Part shown: in pieces, positions 9,986 to 17,535 of the stretch
How positions within the stretch are numbered: the stretch's first letter is position 1
Layout of the letters: each line of letters starts with the position of its first letter
Assembly: GCF_007096885.1 (NCBI RefSeq)
Contig: NZ_VJNO01000042.1
Coordinates: 1-58,373 of the forward strand
Reading direction: 5' to 3'
Source of the DNA: Streptomyces sp. 130
GTDB lineage: Bacteria > Actinomycetota > Actinomycetes > Streptomycetales > Streptomycetaceae
DNA: 58,373 nt
Program-made: the position numbers and the translations under genes
Notes under the pieces: model-generated
What the model saw: the letters and a program-made list of their open reading frames with translations, nothing else
What the model was told of the DNA's origin: nothing
The model's database searches: none

Positions 9986-10831
9986 GTGTTGACGCACACC
10001 ACTACCCGGGTCCTCGAACCCAGCGACCTCGGTGCCGCGCTCGCCGTCCTGGAGAGCGAGCCCGTGGCCAACGCCTTCGTGACGTCCCGCGTCCAGATCG
10101 CCGGACTCGACCCCTGGCGCCTCGGCGGCGAGATGTGGGGCTGGTACGCCGACGGCCGGCTCCGCTCCCTGTGCTACTCCGGCGCCAACCTCGTCCCCAT
10201 CTGCGCCGGCCCCGAAGCCGTCCGCGCCTTCGCCGACCGCGCCCGCAGGGCCGGCCGCCGCTGCTCCTCGATCGTCGGCCCCGCCGAGCCCACCGCCGAG
10301 CTGTGGCGCCTGCTCGAACCGGGCTGGGGCCCCGCCCGCGAGGTCCGGGCCAACCAGCCCCTCATGGTCACCGAGAGCCCGTCCGCCGACGTGGAGCCCG
10401 ACCCGCTCGTCCGCCGCGTCCGCAAGGACGAGATGGACGTCCTGATGCCCGCCTGCGTGGACATGTTCACCGAGGAGGTCGGCGTCTCCCCGCTCGCCGG
10501 CGACGGCGGACTCCTCTACCAGGCCCGCGTCGCCGAACTCATCGGCGCCGGCCGCTCCTTCGCCCGGATCGACGACGGCAAGGTCGTCTTCAAGGCGGAG
10601 ATCGGCGCCACCACCCCCCAGGTGTGCCAGATCCAGGGCGTGTGGGTGGCCCCCGAATACCGCGGCCGCGGCCTCTCCGAGACCGGCATGGCCGCCGTAC
10701 TGCGGTACGCGCTGGCCGACGTCGCCCCGGTCGTCAGCCTGTACGTCAACGACTACAACACCCCCGCGCGCAAGGCGTACCGCCGCATCGGCTTCCGGGA
10801 GACCGGCGCCTTCATGAGCGTGCTCTTCTGA
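9986..10831 (+). CDS. GNAT acetyltransferase with N-terminal DUF4081-type domain
   Basis: This 281-residue protein has two halves. Residues about 1-115 (LTHTTTRVLEPSDL to PAEPTAELW) look like the DUF4081 domain often fused to actinobacterial acetyltransferases. Residues about 145-281 form a GNAT fold with the acetyl-CoA loop VWVAPEYRGRGLSETGM and the C-terminal strand VSLYVNDYNTPARKAYRRIGF. The GTG start follows GTGAGGCCCCC; a TACAGT -10-like box lies at 9944-9949. It sits just after ispG, a frequent arrangement in Streptomyces. The acetyl acceptor is unknown. Confidence 0.88.
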   Translation: MLTHTTTRVLEPSDLGAALAVLESEPVANAFVTSRVQIAGLDPWRLGGEMWGWYADGRLRSLCYSGANLVPICAGPEAVRAFADRARRAGRRCSSIVGPAEPTAELWRLLEPGWGPAREVRANQPLMVTESPSADVEPDPLVRRVRKDEMDVLMPACVDMFTEEVGVSPLAGDGGLLYQARVAELIGAGRSFARIDDGKVVFKAEIGATTPQVCQIQGVWVAPEYRGRGLSETGMAAVLRYALADVAPVVSLYVNDYNTPARKAYRRIGFRETGAFMSVLF

Positions 10832-10878
10832 CCGGCCCCCGCCTGACCCAAACCAAGGACCCCGGGCGCCCCGGACAG

Positions 10879-10884
10879 TAGGGT
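10879..10884 (+). promoter_or_regulatory. -10 box of a probably leaderless transcript
   Basis: TAGGGT fits the actinobacterial TANNNT -10 consensus and lies 6 bases before the ATG at 10891. No Shine-Dalgarno sequence lies between them. That spacing puts the transcription start at or next to the start codon. The -35 region is not convincing. Confidence 0.55.
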
Positions 10885-10890
10885 CGGCCC

Positions 10891-11460
10891 ATGGCAGCAG
10901 ATTCCGGGGGCGGCCCCCGCACCACCGGCGTCCGGGTCGGACCGATCGACCTCGCGGCCCGCGTCGACGAGGCCCTGGCCGTACAGGCCGTCGCCTTCGG
11001 CCTGAGCGCCGGGGAGGTCGAGGTCCGCCGGCACATCGTGCTCCGGCACCTCGACCACCCGCACGCCCGCGCGCTCGGCGCCCTGACACCCGGGGGCCGG
11101 CTCGTCGGCTTCGTCTACGGCATGCCCAACGACCGCGGCCACTGGTGGTCCACAGTGGTCGAGCCCTACCTCCGCGCCACCGGCAGCGCCCACTGGCTGG
11201 ACGACGCCTTCGTCATCACCGAGCTCCACGTCCACCCGGACTTCCAGAACCGGGGCGTCGGCCGCGCCCTGATCACCACCCTCACCGACGCCGTCCCCGA
11301 GCCCCGCTCGATCCTCTCCGCGATCGACACCGAGAGCCCGGCCCGCGGCCTCTACCGCTCCCTCGGCTACCAGGACCTGGCCCGCCAGGTGCTCTTCCCC
11401 AGCGCCCCCAGGCCGTACGCGGTCATGGGAGCGCCCCTGCCGCTGCGCCGCGCTCGCTGA
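10891..11460 (+). CDS. GNAT family N-acetyltransferase
   Basis: This 189-residue single-domain acetyltransferase has a canonical acetyl-CoA-binding motif A, ELHVHPDFQNRGVGRALI, near residues 111-128. The terminal motif reads ESPARGLYRSLGYQD. The N-terminal 15 residues are probably disordered. A TAGGGT box 6 bases upstream suggests leaderless expression. It follows another GNAT gene by 59 bases in the same direction. The substrate cannot be inferred; N-terminal or small-molecule acetylation are both possible. Confidence 0.87.
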   Translation: MAADSGGGPRTTGVRVGPIDLAARVDEALAVQAVAFGLSAGEVEVRRHIVLRHLDHPHARALGALTPGGRLVGFVYGMPNDRGHWWSTVVEPYLRATGSAHWLDDAFVITELHVHPDFQNRGVGRALITTLTDAVPEPRSILSAIDTESPARGLYRSLGYQDLARQVLFPSAPRPYAVMGAPLPLRRAR

Positions 11461-11529
11461 ATGGATTTCCGCCCGCACGGGCCGCCCCGCTAACCTCGGG
11501 CCCATCACCCTTCCGAGCAGGAGTTCACC

Positions 11530-13233
11530 ATGGCCCAGGTCCAGCGCATGTCCCGATTGATGATCAAGACACTGCGCGACGACCCGGCGGACGCCGAGAC
11601 GCTCAACCACAAGCTCCTCGTCCGAGCCGGCTACGTACGACGCACCGCTGCCGGAATCTGGACCTGGCTGCCGCTCGGCAAGAAGGTCCTGGAGAACATC
11701 ACCCGCGTCGTCCGCGAGGAGATGGACGCCATCGGCGGCCAGGAGGTCCTGCTCCCCGCGCTGCTGCCCAAGGAGCCCTACGAGGCGAGCGGCCGGTACG
11801 ACGAGTACGGCGACCTGCTGTTCCGGCTCCAGGACCGCAAGGGCTCCGACTACCTCCTCGGCCCCACCCACGAGGAGATCTTCACCCAGGTCGTCAAGGA
11901 CATGTGCTCGTCCTACAAGGACCTGCCGGTCATCCTGTACCAGATCCAGACCAAGTACCGCGACGAGGCCCGCCCCCGCGCCGGTGTGCTGCGCGGCCGC
12001 GAGTTCCAGATGAAGGACTCGTACTCCTTCGACACCACCGACGAGGGCCTGGCCGAGGCGTACCAGCTGCACCGCGCGGCGTACATCCGCATCTTCGAGC
12101 GGCTCGGGCTGGACCACCGCATCGTCTCCGCCGTCTCCGGCGCCATGGGCGGCTCCGCCTCCGAGGAGTTCCTGGCCCCGGCGCCCGCCGGCGAGGACAC
12201 CTTCGTGGACTGCCCGAACTGCGACTACGCGGCCAACACCGAGGCCGTGACCTTCAACGCCACCGCCGGGGACGCCTCGGGAGTCGGCCCCGTCGAGGAG
12301 CTGGACACCCCGGACACCCCGACCATCGAGACGCTGGCCGCCCACCTCGGCGTACCGGCCTCCGCCACGCTGAAGAACCTGCTGGTCAAGGTCGACGGCG
12401 AGATCGTCGCCGTGGGCGTGCCCGGCGACCGCGAGGTGGACCTCGGCAAGCTGGGCGAGCACCTGGCCCCGGCCGTGGTCGAGCTGGTGACCGCCGAGGA
12501 CTTCGTGGGCCGCCCCGACCTCGTGCGCGGCTACGTCGGCCCGCAGGGCCTGGAGAAGGTCCGCTACATCGCCGACCCCCGCGTCGCCGCCGGCACCGCC
12601 TGGATCACCGGCGCCAACAAGGACGGCAAGCACGCGAAGAACGTCGTCGCGGGCCGCGACTTCGAGGTGGACGACTACCTCGACGTCGTCGTGGTCGAGG
12701 CGGGCGACCCCTGCCCCAAGTGCGGCACCGGCCTCCAGGTCGACCGCGCCATCGAGATCGGCCACATCTTCCAGCTCGGCCGCAAGTACGCCGACATCTT
12801 CGCGCTCGACGTGCTCGGCCAGCAGGGCAAGCCCGTCCGCGTCACGATGGGCTCGTACGGCATCGGCGTCTCCCGGGCCGTGGCCGCCCTCGCCGAGCAG
12901 ACCGCCGACGACAAGGGCCTGTGCTGGCCCCGCGAGGTCGCCCCGGCCGATGTCCACGTCGTCGCCGCCGGCAAGGCCCTCCAGACCGAACTGGCCCTGG
13001 AGGTCTCCGACAAGCTGGCCGCCGCCGGGCTGCGCGTCCTGGTGGACGACCGGGCCGGCGTGTCGCCCGGCGTCAAGTTCACCGACTCCGAGCTGATCGG
13101 CGTCCCGAAGATCCTGGTCGCCGGCCGCCGCGCGGCCGAAGGCGTCCTGGAGCTGAAGGACCGCCGCACCGGCGAGCGCGAGGAGCTGACCGTCGGGGAG
13201 GCCGTCGCCCGCCTCTCCGAGCAGCTGGACTGA
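11530..13233 (+). CDS. proS: Prolyl-tRNA synthetase, bacterial type
   Basis: ProRS charges tRNA-Pro in the cytosol. The 567 residues match the bacterial form with the inserted Ala-Pro editing domain: class II motif 1 around VRRTAAGIWTWLPLG, motif 2 with GPTHEEIF and RDEARPRAGVLRGREF, the editing insert about 220-400, motif 3 VTMGSYGIGVSRAVAAL, and the anticodon-binding domain from about 470 to the end. ATG follows GAGCAGGAGTTCACC. TAACCT at 11492-11497 is a plausible -10. A very long palindrome ends the unit. Confidence 0.97.
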   Translation: MAQVQRMSRLMIKTLRDDPADAETLNHKLLVRAGYVRRTAAGIWTWLPLGKKVLENITRVVREEMDAIGGQEVLLPALLPKEPYEASGRYDEYGDLLFRLQDRKGSDYLLGPTHEEIFTQVVKDMCSSYKDLPVILYQIQTKYRDEARPRAGVLRGREFQMKDSYSFDTTDEGLAEAYQLHRAAYIRIFERLGLDHRIVSAVSGAMGGSASEEFLAPAPAGEDTFVDCPNCDYAANTEAVTFNATAGDASGVGPVEELDTPDTPTIETLAAHLGVPASATLKNLLVKVDGEIVAVGVPGDREVDLGKLGEHLAPAVVELVTAEDFVGRPDLVRGYVGPQGLEKVRYIADPRVAAGTAWITGANKDGKHAKNVVAGRDFEVDDYLDVVVVEAGDPCPKCGTGLQVDRAIEIGHIFQLGRKYADIFALDVLGQQGKPVRVTMGSYGIGVSRAVAALAEQTADDKGLCWPREVAPADVHVVAAGKALQTELALEVSDKLAAAGLRVLVDDRAGVSPGVKFTDSELIGVPKILVAGRRAAEGVLELKDRRTGEREELTVGEAVARLSEQLD

Positions 13234-13240
13234 GGCTCCG

Positions 13241-13290
13241 CACGCGTGAGGACCCCGCACGGAACGTTCCGTGCGGGGTCCTCACGCGTG
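13241..13290. terminator. 50-bp perfect palindrome, bidirectional terminator
   Basis: Bases 13241-13265 are the exact reverse complement of 13266-13290: 25 bp with no interruption and no spacer. It begins 7 bases after the proS stop and ends 2 bases before the stop of the convergent leftward gene. It can therefore fold in both transcripts and block read-through from either side. Confidence 0.9.
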
Positions 13291-13292
13291 GT

Positions 13293-14213
13293 CTACAGCC
13301 AGCCGGCGAACTCCAGCGTCACTTCGCCCTCCTGGCGGCGGCCGGCCGCCAGGGCCCGGGTGCCCGACTCCACCGCACGGAACAGCGTCCAGCCGTGCAG
13401 CCGCTCCTGGTCGACCTCCAGCGAGTCCGCCAGCTTCCTGACCCGGCGCCGGGCCGTCGCGGCCCCGGAGGGCGACGCGATCAGGTCCTCCACCCGGTCC
13501 CGGACCAGCCGCGCCAGGTCGTAGGCCCGCTCACCGACCAACGGCTCCGGCCCGACCGTCAGCCAGGGCGCCCGCTCGCCCGCGAGCACCTTGCTCTGCC
13601 GGAAGTTGCCGTGCAGCAGCAGCGTCTCGGGAGAGCCGGCGACCAGTTCGTCGCGGGCCGCCAGCGCGGCGGTGACCAGCGGTTCGAGCGCGGGATCGGA
13701 CGCGGCGGCCCGCATGGCGTCCACCCGCCGCCCGGTCCGCTCGGCCACCGTCTCGAAGCCGTGTCCGGCCGGCGGGTCCACCCACAGCCGGCGCACCGTC
13801 CCCGCCGCCTCCAGCAGCGCCTTCGCCTCCGGCAGCGACCGCAGCGACATCTCGGGGTGCAGCCGCTCCAGGAGCAGCGCGCCCGCCACGGGCCGCCCGC
13901 CGTCCGCGGGGTCGAGCAGCCGCACCGCGCCCCAGCCGTTCCAGTGCGCCAGCGCCGCCTGCTCGAGCTCCGGCGCGGCACCGGACGGGGCCAGCTTCAG
14001 GGCGGCCGGGGTGGAGTCGGCCCCCCGGACCAGCAGAACCAGACTGCTGCGCCCGCCGGGGGCGGCGACCCGCTCCACGACCGGGGCGCGGCCGGTCGCG
14101 GCCAGCGCCCGCTCGGTCAGTGCGGGAAGCCCCGCGAGCCAGTCCCCGGCGGCCGTATCCCCGTACGACTCACCGAGCGCTCGCACGAGACGCTGCGGCG
14201 GTTCAAAACCCAT
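13293..14213 (-). CDS. Aminoglycoside/hydroxyurea phosphotransferase-like protein with degraded catalytic loop
   Basis: The 306 residues follow the APH/hydroxyurea-kinase fold: a small lobe with the ATP Lys in AALKLAP (K73), hinge LLLERLHPEMSL, and a large lobe. In active relatives the loop reads HGDLHPGN and then DPKP. Here it is HGNFRQSK (201-208) and GPEP (221-224). The catalytic Asp, the metal Asn and the second metal Asp are all replaced, while the flanking PLVGERAYDLARLVRDR is kept. It is probably a pseudokinase, perhaps a binding or regulatory protein. I chose ATG 14213, preceded by AAAGGGA; an upstream in-frame TTG (14234) is less likely. It is convergent with proS. Confidence 0.8.
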   Translation of the reverse strand: MGFEPPQRLVRALGESYGDTAAGDWLAGLPALTERALAATGRAPVVERVAAPGGRSSLVLLVRGADSTPAALKLAPSGAAPELEQAALAHWNGWGAVRLLDPADGGRPVAGALLLERLHPEMSLRSLPEAKALLEAAGTVRRLWVDPPAGHGFETVAERTGRRVDAMRAAASDPALEPLVTAALAARDELVAGSPETLLLHGNFRQSKVLAGERAPWLTVGPEPLVGERAYDLARLVRDRVEDLIASPSGAATARRRVRKLADSLEVDQERLHGWTLFRAVESGTRALAAGRRQEGEVTLEFAGWL

Positions 14214-14255
14214 ACGTGCTGTGTTCCCTTTCAAGCCTGCTGCGGTGCGCCCGTG

Positions 14256-14738
14256 TCAGCGCCGGGTGCCGGCTCCGTCCTTCGCGTCCGTCCGGGCCTT
14301 CGCCCCGGCCCGCTCGGCGAGCCCGGGAAAGGGTACGCCGCTGCCCCGCCAGCGCGCCGCGCGTACCGCGGCCTCCCGCAACGCGTCCGCCGCGCTGCGC
14401 CGCAGCGACCCGTCGGCGGCCCGGACCAGGTCGGAGTAGACGTACCCGACGCGGTCCTCGAGGACGGCGGCGAGCCGGAGGGCCGCCGCCGCGTCCGGCA
14501 CCGCGAACGGCAGAGCGTACGCGGCGTCCGAGGCCACCGGCTCACCGCCCAGGTCCCGGACCGTGCGCACCAGGGCGTCGCGGCGGGCCCGGTGGGCGTG
14601 GAACGCGGCGGTGGCCTCGGCCCGGCGCTCCGCCGCGACCCGGCCGCCCGCCACCCCGTAGCCGTAGACGGCGGCGTGCTCGGCGGCCAGCGCCGCCTGG
14701 GCCGCTTCCAGCGGGCCGTCGCTCTTGCCGTCGCTCAT
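14256..14738 (-). CDS. DUF4439 ferritin-like helical protein
   Basis: This 160-residue, Ala-rich, all-helical protein resembles the DUF4439 ferritin-like family. Helix 1 contains AAEHAAVYGYGV and helix 2 FHAHRARRDAL, which supply Glu and His residues like those of ferritin-type metal sites. VLEDRVGYVYSDLVRA follows in a later helix. No signal peptide is present. Its start overlaps the stop of the upstream lipoprotein gene by 4 bases, so the pair is translationally coupled. The function is unknown; metal binding is an inference from the fold. Confidence 0.8.
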   Translation of the reverse strand: MSDGKSDGPLEAAQAALAAEHAAVYGYGVAGGRVAAERRAEATAAFHAHRARRDALVRTVRDLGGEPVASDAAYALPFAVPDAAAALRLAAVLEDRVGYVYSDLVRAADGSLRRSAADALREAAVRAARWRGSGVPFPGLAERAGAKARTDAKDGAGTRR

Positions 14739-15259
14739 GCGGGGGTCTCCTTGGCCAGTTCGGTGAGCAGGTAGGCGTGGGCCGCGCAGGCGGCGGCGAC
14801 CGAGGCCAGCAGCCGGGCCAGCTCCCCGGGCGCCTCCAGGAGCAGCGCGGTGTAGCCGTCCGCCGCGGCGCGCTCGGCCGCCGCCAGCTCCTTGACCGCG
14901 GCGGCGGGGGTGGTGGCGCGCGACCGGGCCGTGCCGAGAGCGGGGGCCTTCTCCGGGGAGAGCGCCTTGAGGTGGGCGCGGACCGCGTCGCGCAGCGGGG
15001 TGAGGGCCGCCGCCGTCGCCGGGTGGGCCCGGAGGGCGTGCTCGTAACCGGCGAGCAGGGTCGCCGTGGTGCGGGTGGCGCTGGTGCGCAGCGCCTTCTC
15101 CGCGCGCACCGAGGACGCCCCCTGCGCGGAGTTCTTGGTGCCCGCGTGCCCGCCCGTGCCGTCGTCGTCGCCGCTTCCGCAGCCGGCCAGCACCGCCCCG
15201 GCGGCCAGCGCGCCGGTCGCCGCGAGCGCGCCCCTGCGCGTCGTCCCCGTACGCCGCAC
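14735..15259 (-). CDS. Small lipoprotein with helical-bundle domain
   Basis: From GTG 15259, preceded by GAAGGAGAGCAA, the 174-residue product starts RRTGTTRRGALAATGALAAGAVLAGC: a basic n-region (with RR), a hydrophobic stretch and a lipobox LAGC whose Cys is near residue 29. The mature protein begins with a Gly/Asp-rich linker. It then has about 120 residues of Ala-rich helices ending AAACAAHAYLLTELAKETPA. It would be anchored on the outer face of the membrane. Coupling to the DUF4439 gene and similar helical content suggest the two act together. It is divergent from rimP. Confidence 0.8.
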   Translation of the reverse strand: MRRTGTTRRGALAATGALAAGAVLAGCGSGDDDGTGGHAGTKNSAQGASSVRAEKALRTSATRTTATLLAGYEHALRAHPATAAALTPLRDAVRAHLKALSPEKAPALGTARSRATTPAAAVKELAAAERAAADGYTALLLEAPGELARLLASVAAACAAHAYLLTELAKETPA

Positions 15260-15434
15260 TTGCTCTCCTTCGGGCTGGACCTGTCTTGACTGGATCTGTC
15301 CGGAAGTGATCACCGCCTGTGAGCGTACCCGCGCGCGGGGGGCCGGCGGACAGCAACACCCCTTGCGACCGGATACCCTTTGACCAGACACGCGAGATCG
15401 TCACAACAGCACACGCGGCCGAGGAGTCACCCGG

Positions 15435-15932
15435 ATGAGCACCACCCAGAGCGAGAGGCTGCGCGGGCTGGTCGAACCGCTCGTCAGCGCCGAGCACCTG
15501 GAGCTGGAAGAGATCGAAGTCTCCCGGGCAGGCCGCCGCAGGGTGCTGAGGATCGTCGTGGATTCCGATGAGGGCGTCGAGCTGGACGCCTGCGCGGAGC
15601 TGAGCCGCGCGATCTCCGCGAAGCTGGACGAGACCGATGTGATGGGCGAGGACGAATACGTCCTGGAGGTCAGTTCGCCCGGCGCCGACCGCCCGCTCTC
15701 GGAGCACCGCCATTACGTACGCGCCACCGGGCGCCTGGCCAGGCTGACCCTGCGCGAGGGCGGCGAGCTGGTGGCCCGCATCCTCGCGGTGGACGAGGAC
15801 GGTCTCGATCTGGAGGTGCCGGGCGTCAAGGGCCGCAGGCCCACCGCCCGCCGGATCGCCTTCGACGAGATCGCCAAGGCCCGCGTGGAGCTGGAATTCA
15901 ACCGCAAGGACAAGAAGGAAGAGGAGGCGTAG
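15435..15932 (+). CDS. rimP: Ribosome maturation factor RimP
   Basis: RimP assists 30S subunit maturation. The 165-residue product has the alpha/beta N-terminal domain with VLRIVVDSDEGVELDACAELSRAIS and the signature YVLEVSSPGADRPL, followed by the Sm-like C-terminal domain. A charged tail KDKKEEEA ends the protein. The start is ATG after GAGGAGTCACCCGG. nusA begins two bases after the stop, the classic rimP-nusA operon. TTTGACC at 15379-15385 could be part of the operon promoter, but no clear -10 is visible. Confidence 0.95.
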   Translation: MSTTQSERLRGLVEPLVSAEHLELEEIEVSRAGRRRVLRIVVDSDEGVELDACAELSRAISAKLDETDVMGEDEYVLEVSSPGADRPLSEHRHYVRATGRLARLTLREGGELVARILAVDEDGLDLEVPGVKGRRPTARRIAFDEIAKARVELEFNRKDKKEEEA

Positions 15933-15934
15933 CC

Positions 15935-16975
15935 GTGGACATCGACGTGAAGCTGCTGAAGGGCTTGGCGCAGGACAAGGAGATCCCGTTCGACGTCCTG
16001 GTCGAGGCGATCGAGTCGGCCCTCCTCATCGCGTACCACCGCACGGACGGCAGCCACCGCAGGGCGCGCGTGGAGCTGGACGAGCGCGGCCACGTGACGG
16101 TGTGGGCCAAGGAGGACCCGGCCGACCTGGAGGAGGGGCAGGAGCCCAAGGAGTTCGACGACACCCCGTCGGGCTTCGGCCGGATCGCCGCGACCACGGC
16201 CAAGCAGGTCATCCTCCAGCGTCTGCGCGACGCCGAGGACGACCGCACGTTCGGCGAGTACGCGGGCCACGAGGGCGATGTCGTCACCGGCGTCGTCCAG
16301 CAGGGCAAGGATCCGAAGAACGTCCTGGTCGACATCGGCAAGCTGGAGGCCATCCTGCCGGTGCAGGAGCAGGTGCCCGGCGAGGAGTACACCCACGGCC
16401 TGCGGCTGCGCACCTACGTGGTGCGCGTCGCCAAGGGCGTGCGCGGCCCCTCCGTCACGCTGTCGCGGACCCACCCCAATCTGGTGAAGAAGCTCTTCGC
16501 CCTGGAGGTCCCGGAGATCGCCGACGGTTCCGTCGAGATCTGCGCGATCGCCCGCGAGGCCGGCCACCGCACCAAGATCGCGGTCCGCTCGACCCGTTCC
16601 GGCCTCAACGCCAAGGGCGCCTGCATCGGCCCCATGGGCGGACGCGTGCGCAATGTGATGGCCGAGCTGCACGGCGAGAAGATCGACATCGTTGACTGGT
16701 CCGACGACCCGGCGGAGATGGTCGCCAACGCGCTGTCACCCGCACGGGTGAGCGAGGTTGAAGTTGTTGACCTCGGCGCCCGTTCCGCCCGGGTGACCGT
16801 GCCGGACTACCAGCTCTCCCTCGCGATCGGCAAGGAGGGGCAGAACGCCCGGCTGGCCGCCCGGCTCACCGGCTGGCGCATCGACATCCGTCCGGACACC
16901 GAGACCGACGCCGAGCGCGACGTCGCCGACCGCGAGCGCGCGGAGCGGGCCCGGGAGCGCTCGGACCGGCGCTGA
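15935..16975 (+). CDS. nusA: Transcription termination/antitermination factor NusA
   Basis: NusA binds RNA polymerase and modulates pausing, termination and rRNA antitermination. The 346 residues contain the N-terminal polymerase-binding domain (about 1-125), an S1 domain beginning near VVTGVVQQGKDPKNVLVDIG, KH1 (KIAVRSTRSGLNAKGACIGPMGGRV) and KH2 (YQLSLAIGKEGQNARLAARLTGWRIDI). The acidic C-terminal repeats of the E. coli protein are absent, as is usual in actinobacteria. The GTG start lies 7 bases after GAGGAGG. It is coupled to rimP upstream and leads into ylxR-infB. Confidence 0.96.
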   Translation: MDIDVKLLKGLAQDKEIPFDVLVEAIESALLIAYHRTDGSHRRARVELDERGHVTVWAKEDPADLEEGQEPKEFDDTPSGFGRIAATTAKQVILQRLRDAEDDRTFGEYAGHEGDVVTGVVQQGKDPKNVLVDIGKLEAILPVQEQVPGEEYTHGLRLRTYVVRVAKGVRGPSVTLSRTHPNLVKKLFALEVPEIADGSVEICAIAREAGHRTKIAVRSTRSGLNAKGACIGPMGGRVRNVMAELHGEKIDIVDWSDDPAEMVANALSPARVSEVEVVDLGARSARVTVPDYQLSLAIGKEGQNARLAARLTGWRIDIRPDTETDAERDVADRERAERARERSDRR

Positions 16976-17092
16976 CGCGGCCGAGCGGCCCACGGGGAAT
17001 AGATCCCGTCGGCCGGTCGCTGAGATCACGACAACGTACGTTCGATTTTTGCCCCAAAGGGGTGAGGTCGGTGCGGGGAGGTAGACTTAACC

Positions 17093-17371
17093 GTGTCTGG
17101 CCGGACGCACGCCCGCGCTTGCCCTGAGCGAACCTGTGTGGGATGCCGGGAGCGGGCGGCCAAGAACGAGTTGCTGCGCATCGTCGCGGACGGGGACGCC
17201 TGCGTTCCCGATCCTCGCGGTACGCTGCCCGGCCGGGGTGCGTACGTGCATCCCGTCCCCGACTGTCTGGGCCTGGCGGTTCGCCGCCGGGCGTTCCCCC
17301 GGGCCTTCAAGGCCAAGGGGCCGTTCGACCCGACCGCGGTACAGCGGTTCGTCGAGCGGGTGGCACCGTAA
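17093..17371 (+). CDS. ylxR: YlxR (DUF448) RNA-binding protein
   Basis: YlxR proteins are small RNA-binding proteins encoded between nusA and infB; the Bacillus homologue (RnpM) binds and modulates RNase P. The 92-residue product shows CVGCRERAAKNELLRIV, the family motif GRGAYVHP and the C-terminal helix segment RRRAFPRAFK. The GTG start has GGGGAGG about 11 bases upstream and a TAGACT hexamer 5 bases upstream, so a second, nearly leaderless start of transcription is possible. Confidence 0.92.
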   Translation: MSGRTHARACPERTCVGCRERAAKNELLRIVADGDACVPDPRGTLPGRGAYVHPVPDCLGLAVRRRAFPRAFKAKGPFDPTAVQRFVERVAP

Positions 17372-17437
17372 GAAATGAACGGCACGGGTCCCCGTGCGGT
17401 CAGGTACCTCGCGAGTTGGAAGTAGGTCGAGATTGCG

Positions 17438-17480
17438 ATGAGCACTCGATGAGTACGCGATGAGTACGCCCATGAAGTAG
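17438..17480 (+). other. Three overlapping mini-ORFs upstream of infB (MSTR, MSTR, MSTPMK)
   Basis: Three tiny reading frames run head to tail: 17438-17452 (MSTR), 17449-17463 (MSTR) and 17460-17480 (MSTPMK). Each following ATG overlaps the preceding TGA as ATGA, so one ribosome could reinitiate from one to the next. They end 5 bases before the regulatory hairpin of the infB leader. The Shine-Dalgarno context of the first ATG is weak (AGGTCGAGATTGCG). Repetition of the same four codons with synonymous differences (AGC ACT versus AGT ACG) suggests selection on the peptide or on ribosome position, but this is an inference. Confidence 0.55.
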
Positions 17481-17484
17481 CGAC

Positions 17485-17535
17485 GGTCCGGCGGTAACCC
17501 GGACCTAAAAGGAGCGAAGTGGCTAAGGTCCGGGT
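17485..17535 (+). promoter_or_regulatory. Mutually exclusive helices around the infB ribosome-binding site
   Basis: GGTCCGG (17485-17491) can pair with CCGGACC (17499-17505), a 7-bp hairpin that leaves the ribosome-binding site AAAAGGAG free. The same right arm, extended as ACCCGGACCT (17497-17506), is perfectly complementary over 10 bp to AGGTCCGGGT (17526-17535) in codons 3-6 of infB. That second helix would trap the Shine-Dalgarno sequence and the GTG start in a 19-base loop. The two folds exclude each other, which is the layout of a translational on/off switch. Confidence 0.6.
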
